Of a DNA stretch of 64,000 nt, positions 47,937 to 55,737 are shown piece by piece; the first letter of the stretch is position 1; the number at the start of each line of letters is the position of its first letter. The DNA is from CAVUNY01 sp963843535. Its GTDB lineage: Bacteria; Chloroflexota; Anaerolineae; Anaerolineales; Anaerolineaceae. The translations under genes were made by a program, and so were the position numbers. The stretch spans positions 992,001 to 1,056,000 of the forward strand of contig CAWJKU010000004.1 of assembly GCA_963843535.1 (NCBI GenBank), written 5' to 3'. Under the pieces are notes generated by a model, which did not search any database, was not told the origin of the DNA, and was given only the letters and a program-made list of their open reading frames with translations.

Positions 47937-48992
47937 TTGAGCAATCTCGGTTTAATAGCTTTACTTGGATCAGGCGAAACTTCAGCGACTGGCGGTCAAA
48001 TTTTTGAGACGATCGCCAGCAAATTAAATATACCGGTATCTATTCGTATCCTAGAAACACCCGCCGGATTTGAATTGAATGCCAGTCGTGTTGCCGGACG
48101 GGTGGGTGAGTTCCTGAGCACCCGGCTCCAGAATTACCAGCCCGATATCAAATTAATCCCTGCCCGCAAACGCGGCACGCCGTACAGCCCTGAGTCTCCC
48201 GCTGTTCTGCAAGATTTATTAGATGCCCAAATGATATTCATGGGGCCCGGCAGTCCGACCTACGCCGTCCGCCAGCTAAAGGGCAGCCTGGCATGGGATT
48301 ATCTGCAGACTTTACACCGTCTGGGCAGTGCCGTGATCCTGGCAAGCGCTGCGACCATATCCTTTGGTGAGGTTGCCCTGCCGGTTTATGAAATTTATAA
48401 AGTTGGAGAAGATCCATTCTGGAAGCCGGGTCTGGATTTCTTCAAACCATACGGCTTATCCCTGGCATTTATCCCGCATTGGAATAATTCGGACGGGGGC
48501 AGCGAGTTGGATACAAGCCATTGTTTTATTGGAAAGGCCCGTTATGAACCTTTATCCCGCCAGCTGCCTCCGGGGCTGACGGTAGTTGGGCTGGATGAAC
48601 ACACCGGGGTGGTGATCGATTTCAACGAGCAAACATGCCATGTGATTGGACGTTCGCAGGTGCATATCGTTTCTAATGGGAATGAAACGGTTTTTCAAAA
48701 CGGCGAGCGGTTTGAAATTCGCCAGTTAGGGGATTACCATCCGCTAAAAGATGCCCAGCACGGCATTGATCAGGAAGTCTGGCAGAAGGTATCCGAGGAA
48801 CGGCAATCTCTGCTGGCGGCGCGCAACCAACCAGAACAGGCCCCAGAGCGGGTGCTGGAATTGGTGGAGCAGCGCCAGAAGGCGAGGCAGAACAAACTTT
48901 GGGAAGAATCAGACCAGCTGAGAGATAAAATCGCATCCTTGGGCTGGAATGTGAAGGATACACCTCAAGGGCCGCACCTCGAACGGTCATGA
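47937..48992 (+). CDS. Peptidase S51/class I GATase-like protein with CysRS-like C-terminal tail
   Basis: A 351-residue protein. Residues 1 to about 240 resemble the S51 (cyanophycinase/aspartyl dipeptidase) fold: ALLGSGETSATGG, FMGPGSPTYAVRQL, the possible nucleophile Ser in LASAATIS, and FIPHWNN. The last about 45 residues (LVEQRQKARQNKLWEESDQLRDKI ... LGWNVKDTPQGP, quoted in pieces) closely match the C-terminal tRNA-binding end of cysteinyl-tRNA synthetase. TTG 47937 is chosen because GGAG lies 5 bases upstream; the longer open frame starting at 47781 runs through the hairpin and is not credible. Function unknown. Confidence 0.82.
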   Translation: MSNLGLIALLGSGETSATGGQIFETIASKLNIPVSIRILETPAGFELNASRVAGRVGEFLSTRLQNYQPDIKLIPARKRGTPYSPESPAVLQDLLDAQMIFMGPGSPTYAVRQLKGSLAWDYLQTLHRLGSAVILASAATISFGEVALPVYEIYKVGEDPFWKPGLDFFKPYGLSLAFIPHWNNSDGGSELDTSHCFIGKARYEPLSRQLPPGLTVVGLDEHTGVVIDFNEQTCHVIGRSQVHIVSNGNETVFQNGERFEIRQLGDYHPLKDAQHGIDQEVWQKVSEERQSLLAARNQPEQAPERVLELVEQRQKARQNKLWEESDQLRDKIASLGWNVKDTPQGPHLERS

Positions 48993-48998
48993 TACAAT
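48990..48998 (+). promoter_or_regulatory. Extended -10 promoter giving a probably leaderless fmt mRNA
   Basis: TGA-TACAAT ends 7 nt before the fmt ATG, so transcription would begin at or one base before the start codon. The TG of the extended -10 is part of the upstream gene's TGA stop. Confidence 0.55.
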
Positions 48999-49005
48999 TA
49001 AAGGC

Positions 49006-49914
49006 ATGGATTACCGTGTCGTTTTTATGGGATCTCCGGAATTTGCCCTGCCCAGCCTCGAACGATTAGTCGAGCATTACCATGTCGTGGGGGTCGTCAC
49101 CCAACCGGATCGTCCTGCCGGAAGGGGGCGTGTATTGACCCCACCCGCGATAAAAATTCTGGCCGATGGGCTGCACATTCCCACGATCCAACCGGAAAAA
49201 TTGCGCGAGCCGGGGGCATTTGAACTTCTCCAGGCATGGCAGCCGGATTTGATCGCGGTGACTGCCTTTGGCCAGATTCTACGCCAAAATGTCCTCGATT
49301 TACCCCAATTCGGCGTTATTAATGTGCACGCTTCCCTGCTCCCACGGTGGCGAGGGGCCGCGCCGATCCAGGCCGCCATCCTGAACGGCGATGAGCGGAC
49401 CGGGGTGACGATTATGAAAATGGATGCCGGTATGGATACCGGTCCTATCCTGGCTCAGCGAGAAGATATCATTTGGCCGGAGGATACCGGCGGAAGCCTG
49501 GCCGGACGTCTGGCGACTGTTGGGGCGGATTTGCTGATTGAAACCTTGCCGGGATACCTGGCAGGAGAAATTTTACCGATCCCGCAGGACGCCAGCCTGG
49601 CAACCCGCGCGCCCCTGCTCCATAAAGAAGAGGGGCTGCTCGATTTTCAGCTCCCGGCTGAGAACCTGGCCAGAAAAATCCGCGCCTATCAGCCCTGGCC
49701 GGGATCCTTCTTTCCCTGGATGGAAGGTATGCTGAAGATCCACCAGGCCCACGCGGTAAATGATGTGGGTGGGGAGGCGGGTCAAAAAATGGTAATCGAC
49801 GGTTTTCCGGTTGTAGTCTGCGCTTCAGGCTGCCTGGTGCTGGATGTGGTCCAGCCGCCTGGGAAAAAACCAATGCCGGGGGATATCTTTCTCCGAGGCG
49901 CCCGCCAATGGTGA
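49006..49914 (+). CDS. fmt: Methionyl-tRNA formyltransferase
   Basis: Formylates Met-tRNAi with 10-formyl-THF. 302 residues, normal length. VVFMGSPEFALPSL, TQPDRPAGRGR, the catalytic segment INVHASLLPRWRGAAPIQ (Asn, His) with the Asp in MDAGMDTGP, and a C-terminal OB-fold (AYQPWPGSFFPW) are present. Usually found with def; here it stands between the S51-like gene and panE. Confidence 0.96.
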   Translation: MDYRVVFMGSPEFALPSLERLVEHYHVVGVVTQPDRPAGRGRVLTPPAIKILADGLHIPTIQPEKLREPGAFELLQAWQPDLIAVTAFGQILRQNVLDLPQFGVINVHASLLPRWRGAAPIQAAILNGDERTGVTIMKMDAGMDTGPILAQREDIIWPEDTGGSLAGRLATVGADLLIETLPGYLAGEILPIPQDASLATRAPLLHKEEGLLDFQLPAENLARKIRAYQPWPGSFFPWMEGMLKIHQAHAVNDVGGEAGQKMVIDGFPVVVCASGCLVLDVVQPPGKKPMPGDIFLRGARQW

Positions 49915-49954
49915 GCGGGGATCAACGGTCTTAGCATCTTTCTACTTAACAATT

Positions 49955-50998
49955 ATGAAGTTCTTATGCTTCGGCGTGGGTGCAATTGGAACATATATCG
50001 GCGGCAGCCTGGCAGCTTCGGGCCAGCAGGTAGTATTCATCGACCGACCGGCTGTAGCTGCCGAGGTGCGCCAGCATGGTCTACGATTAATGGAACAGGA
50101 TCAAGAAAAACTGGTCAGCCAGCCCGAAGTCGTGGGCAGCCTGGCAGATGCACTGAGCCGCGGCTCCTACGATGCCGCCATCCTGGCAGTAAAATCTTTT
50201 GACACGTCGGTTGTGATGGCGGAGGCGCAGCGTTTCCGCGAGTCGATGCCGCCCGTGCTTTGTCTGCAAAATGGGGTCGAAAACGAGGCCAAGATCGAGG
50301 CAGCCCTCGGTCTGGAGAAAGTGGTCAGCGGAACGGTGACGACCGCCATCGGACGGGGAGGGGTGGGAAGCATCACGGTCGAAAAATTGCGGGGTGTCGG
50401 CGTGGCTCTGGATCATCCGTTGGGATTTTCGTTAGTGAACGCACTAAACGCAGCCGGCCTGAAAGCAAAGGGTTACCCCAATGGACCCAGCCTGAAATGG
50501 TCGAAGATGCTTACCAATTTGCTCGCCAACGCTTCGTCCGCGATCCTTGACATGTCGCCTTTGGAGATATTTTCCCACCCGGGGTTGTACCGCATTGAAA
50601 TGCGCATGTACCTGGAAGCGCTGGCGGTCATGTCCGCCCAATCGATCCGGGTTTGCGATCTCCCGTCCACCCCGGTGAGGCTTTTATCCTGGATCATCCA
50701 TTCTCTTCCGGCAAAGCTCAGCCGGCCCTTGCTGGTTCAATCCTTAGGCAAGGGTCGGGGTGGGAAGATGCCATCCTTCCATATCGACCTGTACAGCGGG
50801 CGTGGAAGCAGCGAGGTAGACTATCTTAATGGGGCCGTGGTTCGCTTTGGAGGGAGACTTCGCGTAGCCACAACGGTAAATCGCTGGTTAAACGAAACCT
50901 TATTAGCGATGACCGCGGGCAAACTGGCGAAAGAAGAATATGCTCGCCAACCAAAGAAATTTATCCAGGATATCACATCAGGAAGGGGACACGCATGA
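49955..50998 (+). CDS. panE: 2-dehydropantoate 2-reductase family protein (PanE/ApbA)
   Basis: NADPH-dependent ketopantoate reductase fold, 347 residues: GVGAIGTYIGGSLA dinucleotide motif, AVKSFDT, CLQNGVENE with the catalytic Lys in SLKWSKMLTNLLANA. ATG 49955 gives the nucleotide-binding motif at residue 7 as expected. The C-terminus is somewhat longer than E. coli PanE, so the substrate may differ. ATGA overlap with the following GH13 gene. Confidence 0.88.
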   Translation: MKFLCFGVGAIGTYIGGSLAASGQQVVFIDRPAVAAEVRQHGLRLMEQDQEKLVSQPEVVGSLADALSRGSYDAAILAVKSFDTSVVMAEAQRFRESMPPVLCLQNGVENEAKIEAALGLEKVVSGTVTTAIGRGGVGSITVEKLRGVGVALDHPLGFSLVNALNAAGLKAKGYPNGPSLKWSKMLTNLLANASSAILDMSPLEIFSHPGLYRIEMRMYLEALAVMSAQSIRVCDLPSTPVRLLSWIIHSLPAKLSRPLLVQSLGKGRGGKMPSFHIDLYSGRGSSEVDYLNGAVVRFGGRLRVATTVNRWLNETLLAMTAGKLAKEEYARQPKKFIQDITSGRGHA

Positions 50999-52389
50999 GC
51001 ATACCCTATTGGGTTGAGGACGCGATTTTTTACCAGATATTTCCGGACAGGTTTGCGAACGGTGATCCGGCGCATTTAACTGCCAGTACCTTACCCTGGG
51101 ATGCGCAGCCCACCATTCACGGCTTCCAAGGCGGAGATTTGCGTGGGATTATTCAAAAATTGGATTATCTGCTTGATTTAGGGATTAATGCCATCTATCT
51201 GAATCCTATTTTTCAAGCGACCTCCACGCATCGCTATAATACTACCGATTATTTCAAGATCGATAACAAGCTGGGCGATATTCGCGACTTCGAAGCTTTG
51301 ATCCAGGCCGCCCATACCAACGGAATCAGGGTCGTATTGGATGGGGTGTTCAACCACTGCGGGCGCGGTTTTTTTGCGTTTAATGATTTACTGGAAAACC
51401 AGGAGCAATCTCCGTATAAAGATTGGTTTCATGTCAAGCGCTTTCCTGTACGGGCTTACAATCCCGGTGAAACTGAAGATTACCTGGCATGGTGGGGGTT
51501 TAAAAGCCTGCCAAAATTTAATTTTTCTTCTCCGGCCGTGCGCAAGTACTTCCTGGATGTGGCCCGTTATTGGATTGACCAGGGGTGCGACGGTTGGCGG
51601 TTGGATGTGCCTAACGAAATCGATGATGACCAATTTTGGGCTGATTTTCGCCAGGTTGTGAAGACGGCCAATCCGGATGCTTTTATTCTGGGTGAAATCT
51701 GGGATGGCAACCCAAATTGGGTGGGTGAAACCAAGTTTGATGGGCTGATGAATTATCCAATCCGCGATGCGGTATTGAATTGGCTGACTGGCAAGGGTTC
51801 AGTTTCCCAGTTTGCCCAGCATGTTGAAAAGCAGATGACGCTTTATGCCAGAGAAAATGTTTATGCCATGTACCTGCTGCTGGGCAGCCATGATACGGAA
51901 CGGATCTGGACGGTGCTCGGCGGGAATATTGCGAAAGTAAAACTCGCCTTCCAGTTTTTGTTTGCTTTACCTGGGGCTCCGGCGATCTATTACGGGGATG
52001 AGATTGGCATGGAGGGCGGCAAGGATCCGGCCTGCCGGCATACATTTATGTGGGAAGAACGAACCTGGCAGAAAGAGCTGCGCGCATGGCTGCAAAAATT
52101 GGTGGCCTTGCGAAAGACGCGGGTAGTATTGCGCCGGGGTGAATTCCAGCGTGTCAATGTAGACGATATCCGCGGTTGCTACGCGTTTATGCGCAGCCTG
52201 GGAGAGAGCCATGTTCTGGCAGTTTTCAATGCCAGCAACACCCGCCGCCACCTGCGTCTGCCGGTTGGCGGGTTTGGCTGGTCAGATGGCCTGATTGTTC
52301 ATAACATCATGGAACCCGGTGATTTCATCGTTTCGGGTGATACGCTGGCGGTCTCGCTATCACCCTGGAGCGGGATGCTGATTGCGTAG
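50995..52389 (+). CDS. GH13 cyclomaltodextrinase/neopullulanase-like amylase
   Basis: A 464-residue GH13 enzyme. GVFNHCGRGFFAF, the nucleophile Asp in GWRLDVPNE, the acid/base Glu in ILGEIWD and the Asp in LLGSHDTER are intact. The region-V sequence SLPKFNF matches the MPKLN type of subfamily 20 (cyclomaltodextrinase, neopullulanase, maltogenic amylase). It lacks the usual N-terminal CBM34-like domain and is about 100 residues shorter than typical members, so its dimerisation and substrate range may differ. No signal peptide. Confidence 0.93.
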   Translation: MSIPYWVEDAIFYQIFPDRFANGDPAHLTASTLPWDAQPTIHGFQGGDLRGIIQKLDYLLDLGINAIYLNPIFQATSTHRYNTTDYFKIDNKLGDIRDFEALIQAAHTNGIRVVLDGVFNHCGRGFFAFNDLLENQEQSPYKDWFHVKRFPVRAYNPGETEDYLAWWGFKSLPKFNFSSPAVRKYFLDVARYWIDQGCDGWRLDVPNEIDDDQFWADFRQVVKTANPDAFILGEIWDGNPNWVGETKFDGLMNYPIRDAVLNWLTGKGSVSQFAQHVEKQMTLYARENVYAMYLLLGSHDTERIWTVLGGNIAKVKLAFQFLFALPGAPAIYYGDEIGMEGGKDPACRHTFMWEERTWQKELRAWLQKLVALRKTRVVLRRGEFQRVNVDDIRGCYAFMRSLGESHVLAVFNASNTRRHLRLPVGGFGWSDGLIVHNIMEPGDFIVSGDTLAVSLSPWSGMLIA

Positions 52390-52430
52390 ATAGGGCGGGA
52401 CAAAACCAGGGCCTGATTTAAGATGTCAAA

Positions 52431-53201
52431 TCAATCCGATGCCATGCCGGGGACAAAACCCCAGGCGTAGAAGGTCGGGATATACAGGATGCGTTCTCCA
52501 GCCTGCCAGGCCGCGGCGTCTCGGTCTCGATAGATGCGCAGTTGCTGAGGGCTTATGAAATTGGCAAGGTCATCCGCCAGGACATTCCATTCTGAATCCA
52601 TTGCTTCAGCCGTTAATGGGGTTCCCCATTGACCGCCGAGTACGCCAGCCTGTATCTGGATAAAGCCGGCGGAATGGAAGAGCTGTGCCAATTTGCGCCC
52701 GATTTCTGGATCTGCCCCTTGTTGTCTCAAGGCCTGGCTTTGTTTCTGCCCGACGGCCGCCAACTCTGCCGGATAATCGATCCGCCCGCCATAATCCGGT
52801 TCGGCCAGGGCGAAGATCACCCCACCAGGGCGGGTCGCCCGGCGCATTTCGTTCAAAGCCAGCAGCGGATCTGCTGCCCAAAGCAAAAAGTAATGGCAAA
52901 AGGTAAAATCGAAGACACCATCACCGAAAGGCAAATGGAACGCATCGGCTTGCGACAGGCGCAGCAGGGGATGAGCATTGTGCCCATATTGGAGAAAATC
53001 GCGGCGGAGATCGATCCCATGGATCACCGCCTGACCGGTGCGGCGCATGTCTTCAGTGATCACCCCGGTCCCGCAGCCCACCTCCAATCCCCGGCGAGCG
53101 TTTTCCAGTCCCAGGCCGTCAAACAGGACCCGCCGGATCTGTTCCGTCCAGCGGGCCTGATGGGTAAAGCGTAAATTCCACTCCAGCGTCGATCGCATCA
53201 C
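52431..53201 (-). CDS. SAM-dependent methyltransferase in the radical-SAM operon
   Basis: A class I methyltransferase of 256 residues. GLEVGCGTGVITEDM is the SAM-binding motif, then DAFHLPFGDGVFDFTFC and LNEMRRATRPGGVIFAL. It belongs to the UbiE/Methyltransf_11 group, whose substrates vary. Its GTG start lies one base after the radical-SAM-like gene stop, so it is co-translated with that operon and probably acts in the same pathway, perhaps on the modified tail of the 55738-57426 product. Confidence 0.88.
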   Translation of the reverse strand: MMRSTLEWNLRFTHQARWTEQIRRVLFDGLGLENARRGLEVGCGTGVITEDMRRTGQAVIHGIDLRRDFLQYGHNAHPLLRLSQADAFHLPFGDGVFDFTFCHYFLLWAADPLLALNEMRRATRPGGVIFALAEPDYGGRIDYPAELAAVGQKQSQALRQQGADPEIGRKLAQLFHSAGFIQIQAGVLGGQWGTPLTAEAMDSEWNVLADDLANFISPQQLRIYRDRDAAAWQAGERILYIPTFYAWGFVPGMASD

Positions 53202-53202
53202 G

Positions 53203-54358
53203 TCATTTATGTTTTAACCAGATCGCTTCCCATGGATCCACCAGGAAGTTGCCTAATACTGTATTTACGCCCTGGGCAGGCAGCACATCCCCATCTGGTT
53301 CGACGTATAACCAGGCTCGTCCGCCGCCTTGCACTTCTTCTCCTTCGGCCAGCTCCGCGGCAACCGGGTGGAAACTGGAATAAGGCACCGGGATATCCCA
53401 GACCAGGGATAAACCTTTTTCAGCTGCCTGGTGGCGCACGGCAATCATCGAACTGCGCAGTGCGGCGTCATCCGCGGTCAATGAGATTTGTTTTACCTCC
53501 ATCTTTACCAGCCGGTCCAGCAGATCGGGCACGGTCGAGATCGTCTGACCGGTCAGCGTCAGGTGCACCGTAACGGAAAGATCTTCGACCATCATGTCAC
53601 GTAAAGCTTCCCAGGACTGTTCTTCAGAGGGATCGAGCAGCAGCATCACATGATCAATCCCGGCATATAGAATGCTGTGCAGGTAATTGCGGTCGGTAAA
53701 CCTGAGGCCATCCGTCGCCAGTCCGCTGACCATTCCCAGTTTCTCAGCGTATGCGATCAATTCGGGCAAATCCGGGCGCAATGTGGGTTCTCCGCCGGTG
53801 AATATGACGTGCGGGATACCGGCATTCCAGGCCTTATTCAGAATGGCCTGCCATTCTTCTGTAAGTAATTCTCGTTTAACCCGTTCAACAGGGGCCAGCT
53901 TTTCCAGAGCGGGGGTAGTGAGCTGGTATGTCAGGGCGCAATCCAAGCGGTAGGGGGCAGTGATCGCGGATGAATATGGGGAGGTCCGGTCGTATCCAAG
54001 GAACCCGACCGGGTCAAGATCGGGCGAGTTAATTAACGTTTCCAGGCGTTCTTTAAATTCTTTATAATCCTTGAGGGCGGTTTCGGGCAAAATACGGTAG
54101 CGAGCGGCCATTTGCTGCCCGATTTCTACTTCCGGTGTTTCCCGAACCAGGTGGTAAGCCAATTCAGCTGCCGTCTGGTTCAGCCGTAAAACGGTGCTGG
54201 CATTCACGATCAGCACCCCTTCGCCATCGGAATCGATGCGCAGATGCAGGCGCAGGTTGGAAGGAGAATTCGAGCGGCGCCTGGTAGTGGTAGATGCCGG
54301 CCGGCAGTGGCTGCGCCGGGGGGAAGAAATGTTGGATAAAATGCTGTATGCGTTCCAT
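53203..54358 (-). CDS. Radical SAM-like pseudoenzyme with PqqD-like domain (one frameshift)
   Basis: Paralogue of the adjacent 54362-55720 enzyme over its whole length (about 384 residues after removing one extra C near 54259). The N-terminal about 105 residues are a PqqD-like/RRE winged-helix domain (LRLHLRIDSDGEGVLIVNA; VLRLNQTAAELAYHL). The barrel keeps VIFTGGEPTLRPDLPEL, but where the paralogue has CNNDCAHC this one reads LTTPALEK, so the radical-SAM [4Fe-4S] cluster cannot form. SPASM cysteines are also gone: VEPDGDVLPAQG replaces IEPDGQVIPCQS, and the last Cys cluster is absent. The start, three bases after the paralogue's stop, gives MERIQHFIQ. It is likely a non-catalytic partner that binds substrate or the active enzyme. 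Confidence 0.85.
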
Positions 54359-54361
54359 TGA

Positions 54362-55720
54362 TTAAACCTCCAATCCATGCTGGTGAGCCAAAGGGCAGCC
54401 ACCACCGCATTCCGCCAGCAGTGCGCAGGCTGTACACTTTTCCGGCAGGTTTTTGCGTTCGCGCAGCTGCACCGCTAAGGGATGATTCCATATTTTTTCC
54501 CAGGGCTGATCGGTCAGACTGCCAAGCGGTTCGTAATACGACTGGCAGGGAATTACCTGCCCGTCGGGTTCGATGCACATATTATAGAGGGCAGCCGTGC
54601 AGCCCTTGACGCCCAAATCGAGCAGGACCGGATCGAAGTGACAGTATTGAGTGGGGGTGTACCAGATCAAGCGCTGTCCGGTGCGGGCGGTGTGGGCGCG
54701 AGCCAGAGTCAACAAGGGCGGCAGCGCTTCTTCATTCAAGCCGGTACCCACGCTTTCACCATGGCCTGAATAAATCAACGCATTCAGGCCGAAAGTGGGC
54801 ACGCCCAAGTCTGCCAGAAAATCCAGGGTATCCGCCAGGTTACGATAATTATCTTCCAGCAGGGTCGTATTGGTCATCACGAACAGCCGGGTTTTGAGCA
54901 CATTTTTCAAGCCTGCGACCGTGTCCTGCCAGGCGCCTCCGGCGCGGACCATAGCATCGTGGATTGGCGGGAGGTGAGATTCCAGGGTGATTTGCACATG
55001 ATCCAACCCGGCGTCAACCAGGGCTTGAACGTAAAGAGGATCTTTCAAGCGCCTGCCGTTGGTATTGATCCCGGTGATCTGGCCATTATGCTCCGCGTGG
55101 GCGATCAGCTCGGGCAGATCTTTGCGCAGGGTGGGTTCGCCGCCGGTGAAAACGATATGGGGGATGCCAACTTCCCATAAGCGATCCAGGATTCCTTTCC
55201 ACTCCACCGTGGTTAATTCCGGATACTGGCGCGAGCGGGCATTGTAGCAATGAGCGCAGTCGTTATTGCAGCGGTATGTCAGCGCCAGGTCCATGCGATA
55301 AGGCGCGGACGGCCGGGTTGAGAATGGGGCGATCGTATCCAGCTGCAAATCGTGGATCGGGCAGGCTCCATCTGGGGCGATCATTTCATCCAGCTGGTGG
55401 TGAAATGCCTGGAAGTCCTGACTTGCCTGGGTAGAGGACACCTGGTACCAGCTGGTCAGCGAAAAAAGCGCGTCTTCGGTGGAGGTTGAGCGCAGCGCCA
55501 GGTGAGCCATGAAGGCGGCGGTGGGGTTCAGGTGGAAGGCGCGGCTGGCATTCACCAGAAGCAGCCCGTGACCATCCAGCTCGATGCGCAGATGGATACG
55601 CGTCTTTTCACTGCCATTTTCCCGCAGGAAATGATAGACCCCAGGCGCAGGTGGTTCCAATGCCGGGCTTTTGTGGAAACTGCGCCGGATGCGAGCGCTC
55701 AGATCCGCCAACGTTACCAT
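54362..55720 (-). CDS. Radical SAM/SPASM enzyme with N-terminal RRE (PqqD-like) domain
   Basis: A 452-residue peptide-modifying radical SAM enzyme. Residues about 25-115 form a PqqD-like peptide-recognition domain. The AdoMet cluster motif is C151-X3-C155-X2-C158 (CNNDCAHC), followed by GGEPTLRK at 193-200. The C-terminal SPASM domain has Cys at 374, 382, 392, 429, 432, 438 and 442, including the classic CX2CX5CX3C. Such enzymes make thioether, C-C or epimerised links in ribosomal peptides. ATG 55720 follows AAGGGA; the open frame extending to 56071 overlaps the upstream gene and is not used. The gene begins 17 bases after a membrane-protein gene ending in Cys-Ala repeats, the likely substrate. 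Confidence 0.93.
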   Translation of the reverse strand: MVTLADLSARIRRSFHKSPALEPPAPGVYHFLRENGSEKTRIHLRIELDGHGLLLVNASRAFHLNPTAAFMAHLALRSTSTEDALFSLTSWYQVSSTQASQDFQAFHHQLDEMIAPDGACPIHDLQLDTIAPFSTRPSAPYRMDLALTYRCNNDCAHCYNARSRQYPELTTVEWKGILDRLWEVGIPHIVFTGGEPTLRKDLPELIAHAEHNGQITGINTNGRRLKDPLYVQALVDAGLDHVQITLESHLPPIHDAMVRAGGAWQDTVAGLKNVLKTRLFVMTNTTLLEDNYRNLADTLDFLADLGVPTFGLNALIYSGHGESVGTGLNEEALPPLLTLARAHTARTGQRLIWYTPTQYCHFDPVLLDLGVKGCTAALYNMCIEPDGQVIPCQSYYEPLGSLTDQPWEKIWNHPLAVQLRERKNLPEKCTACALLAECGGGCPLAHQHGLEV

Positions 55721-55737
55721 TAAAGGTCCCTTTTCAT

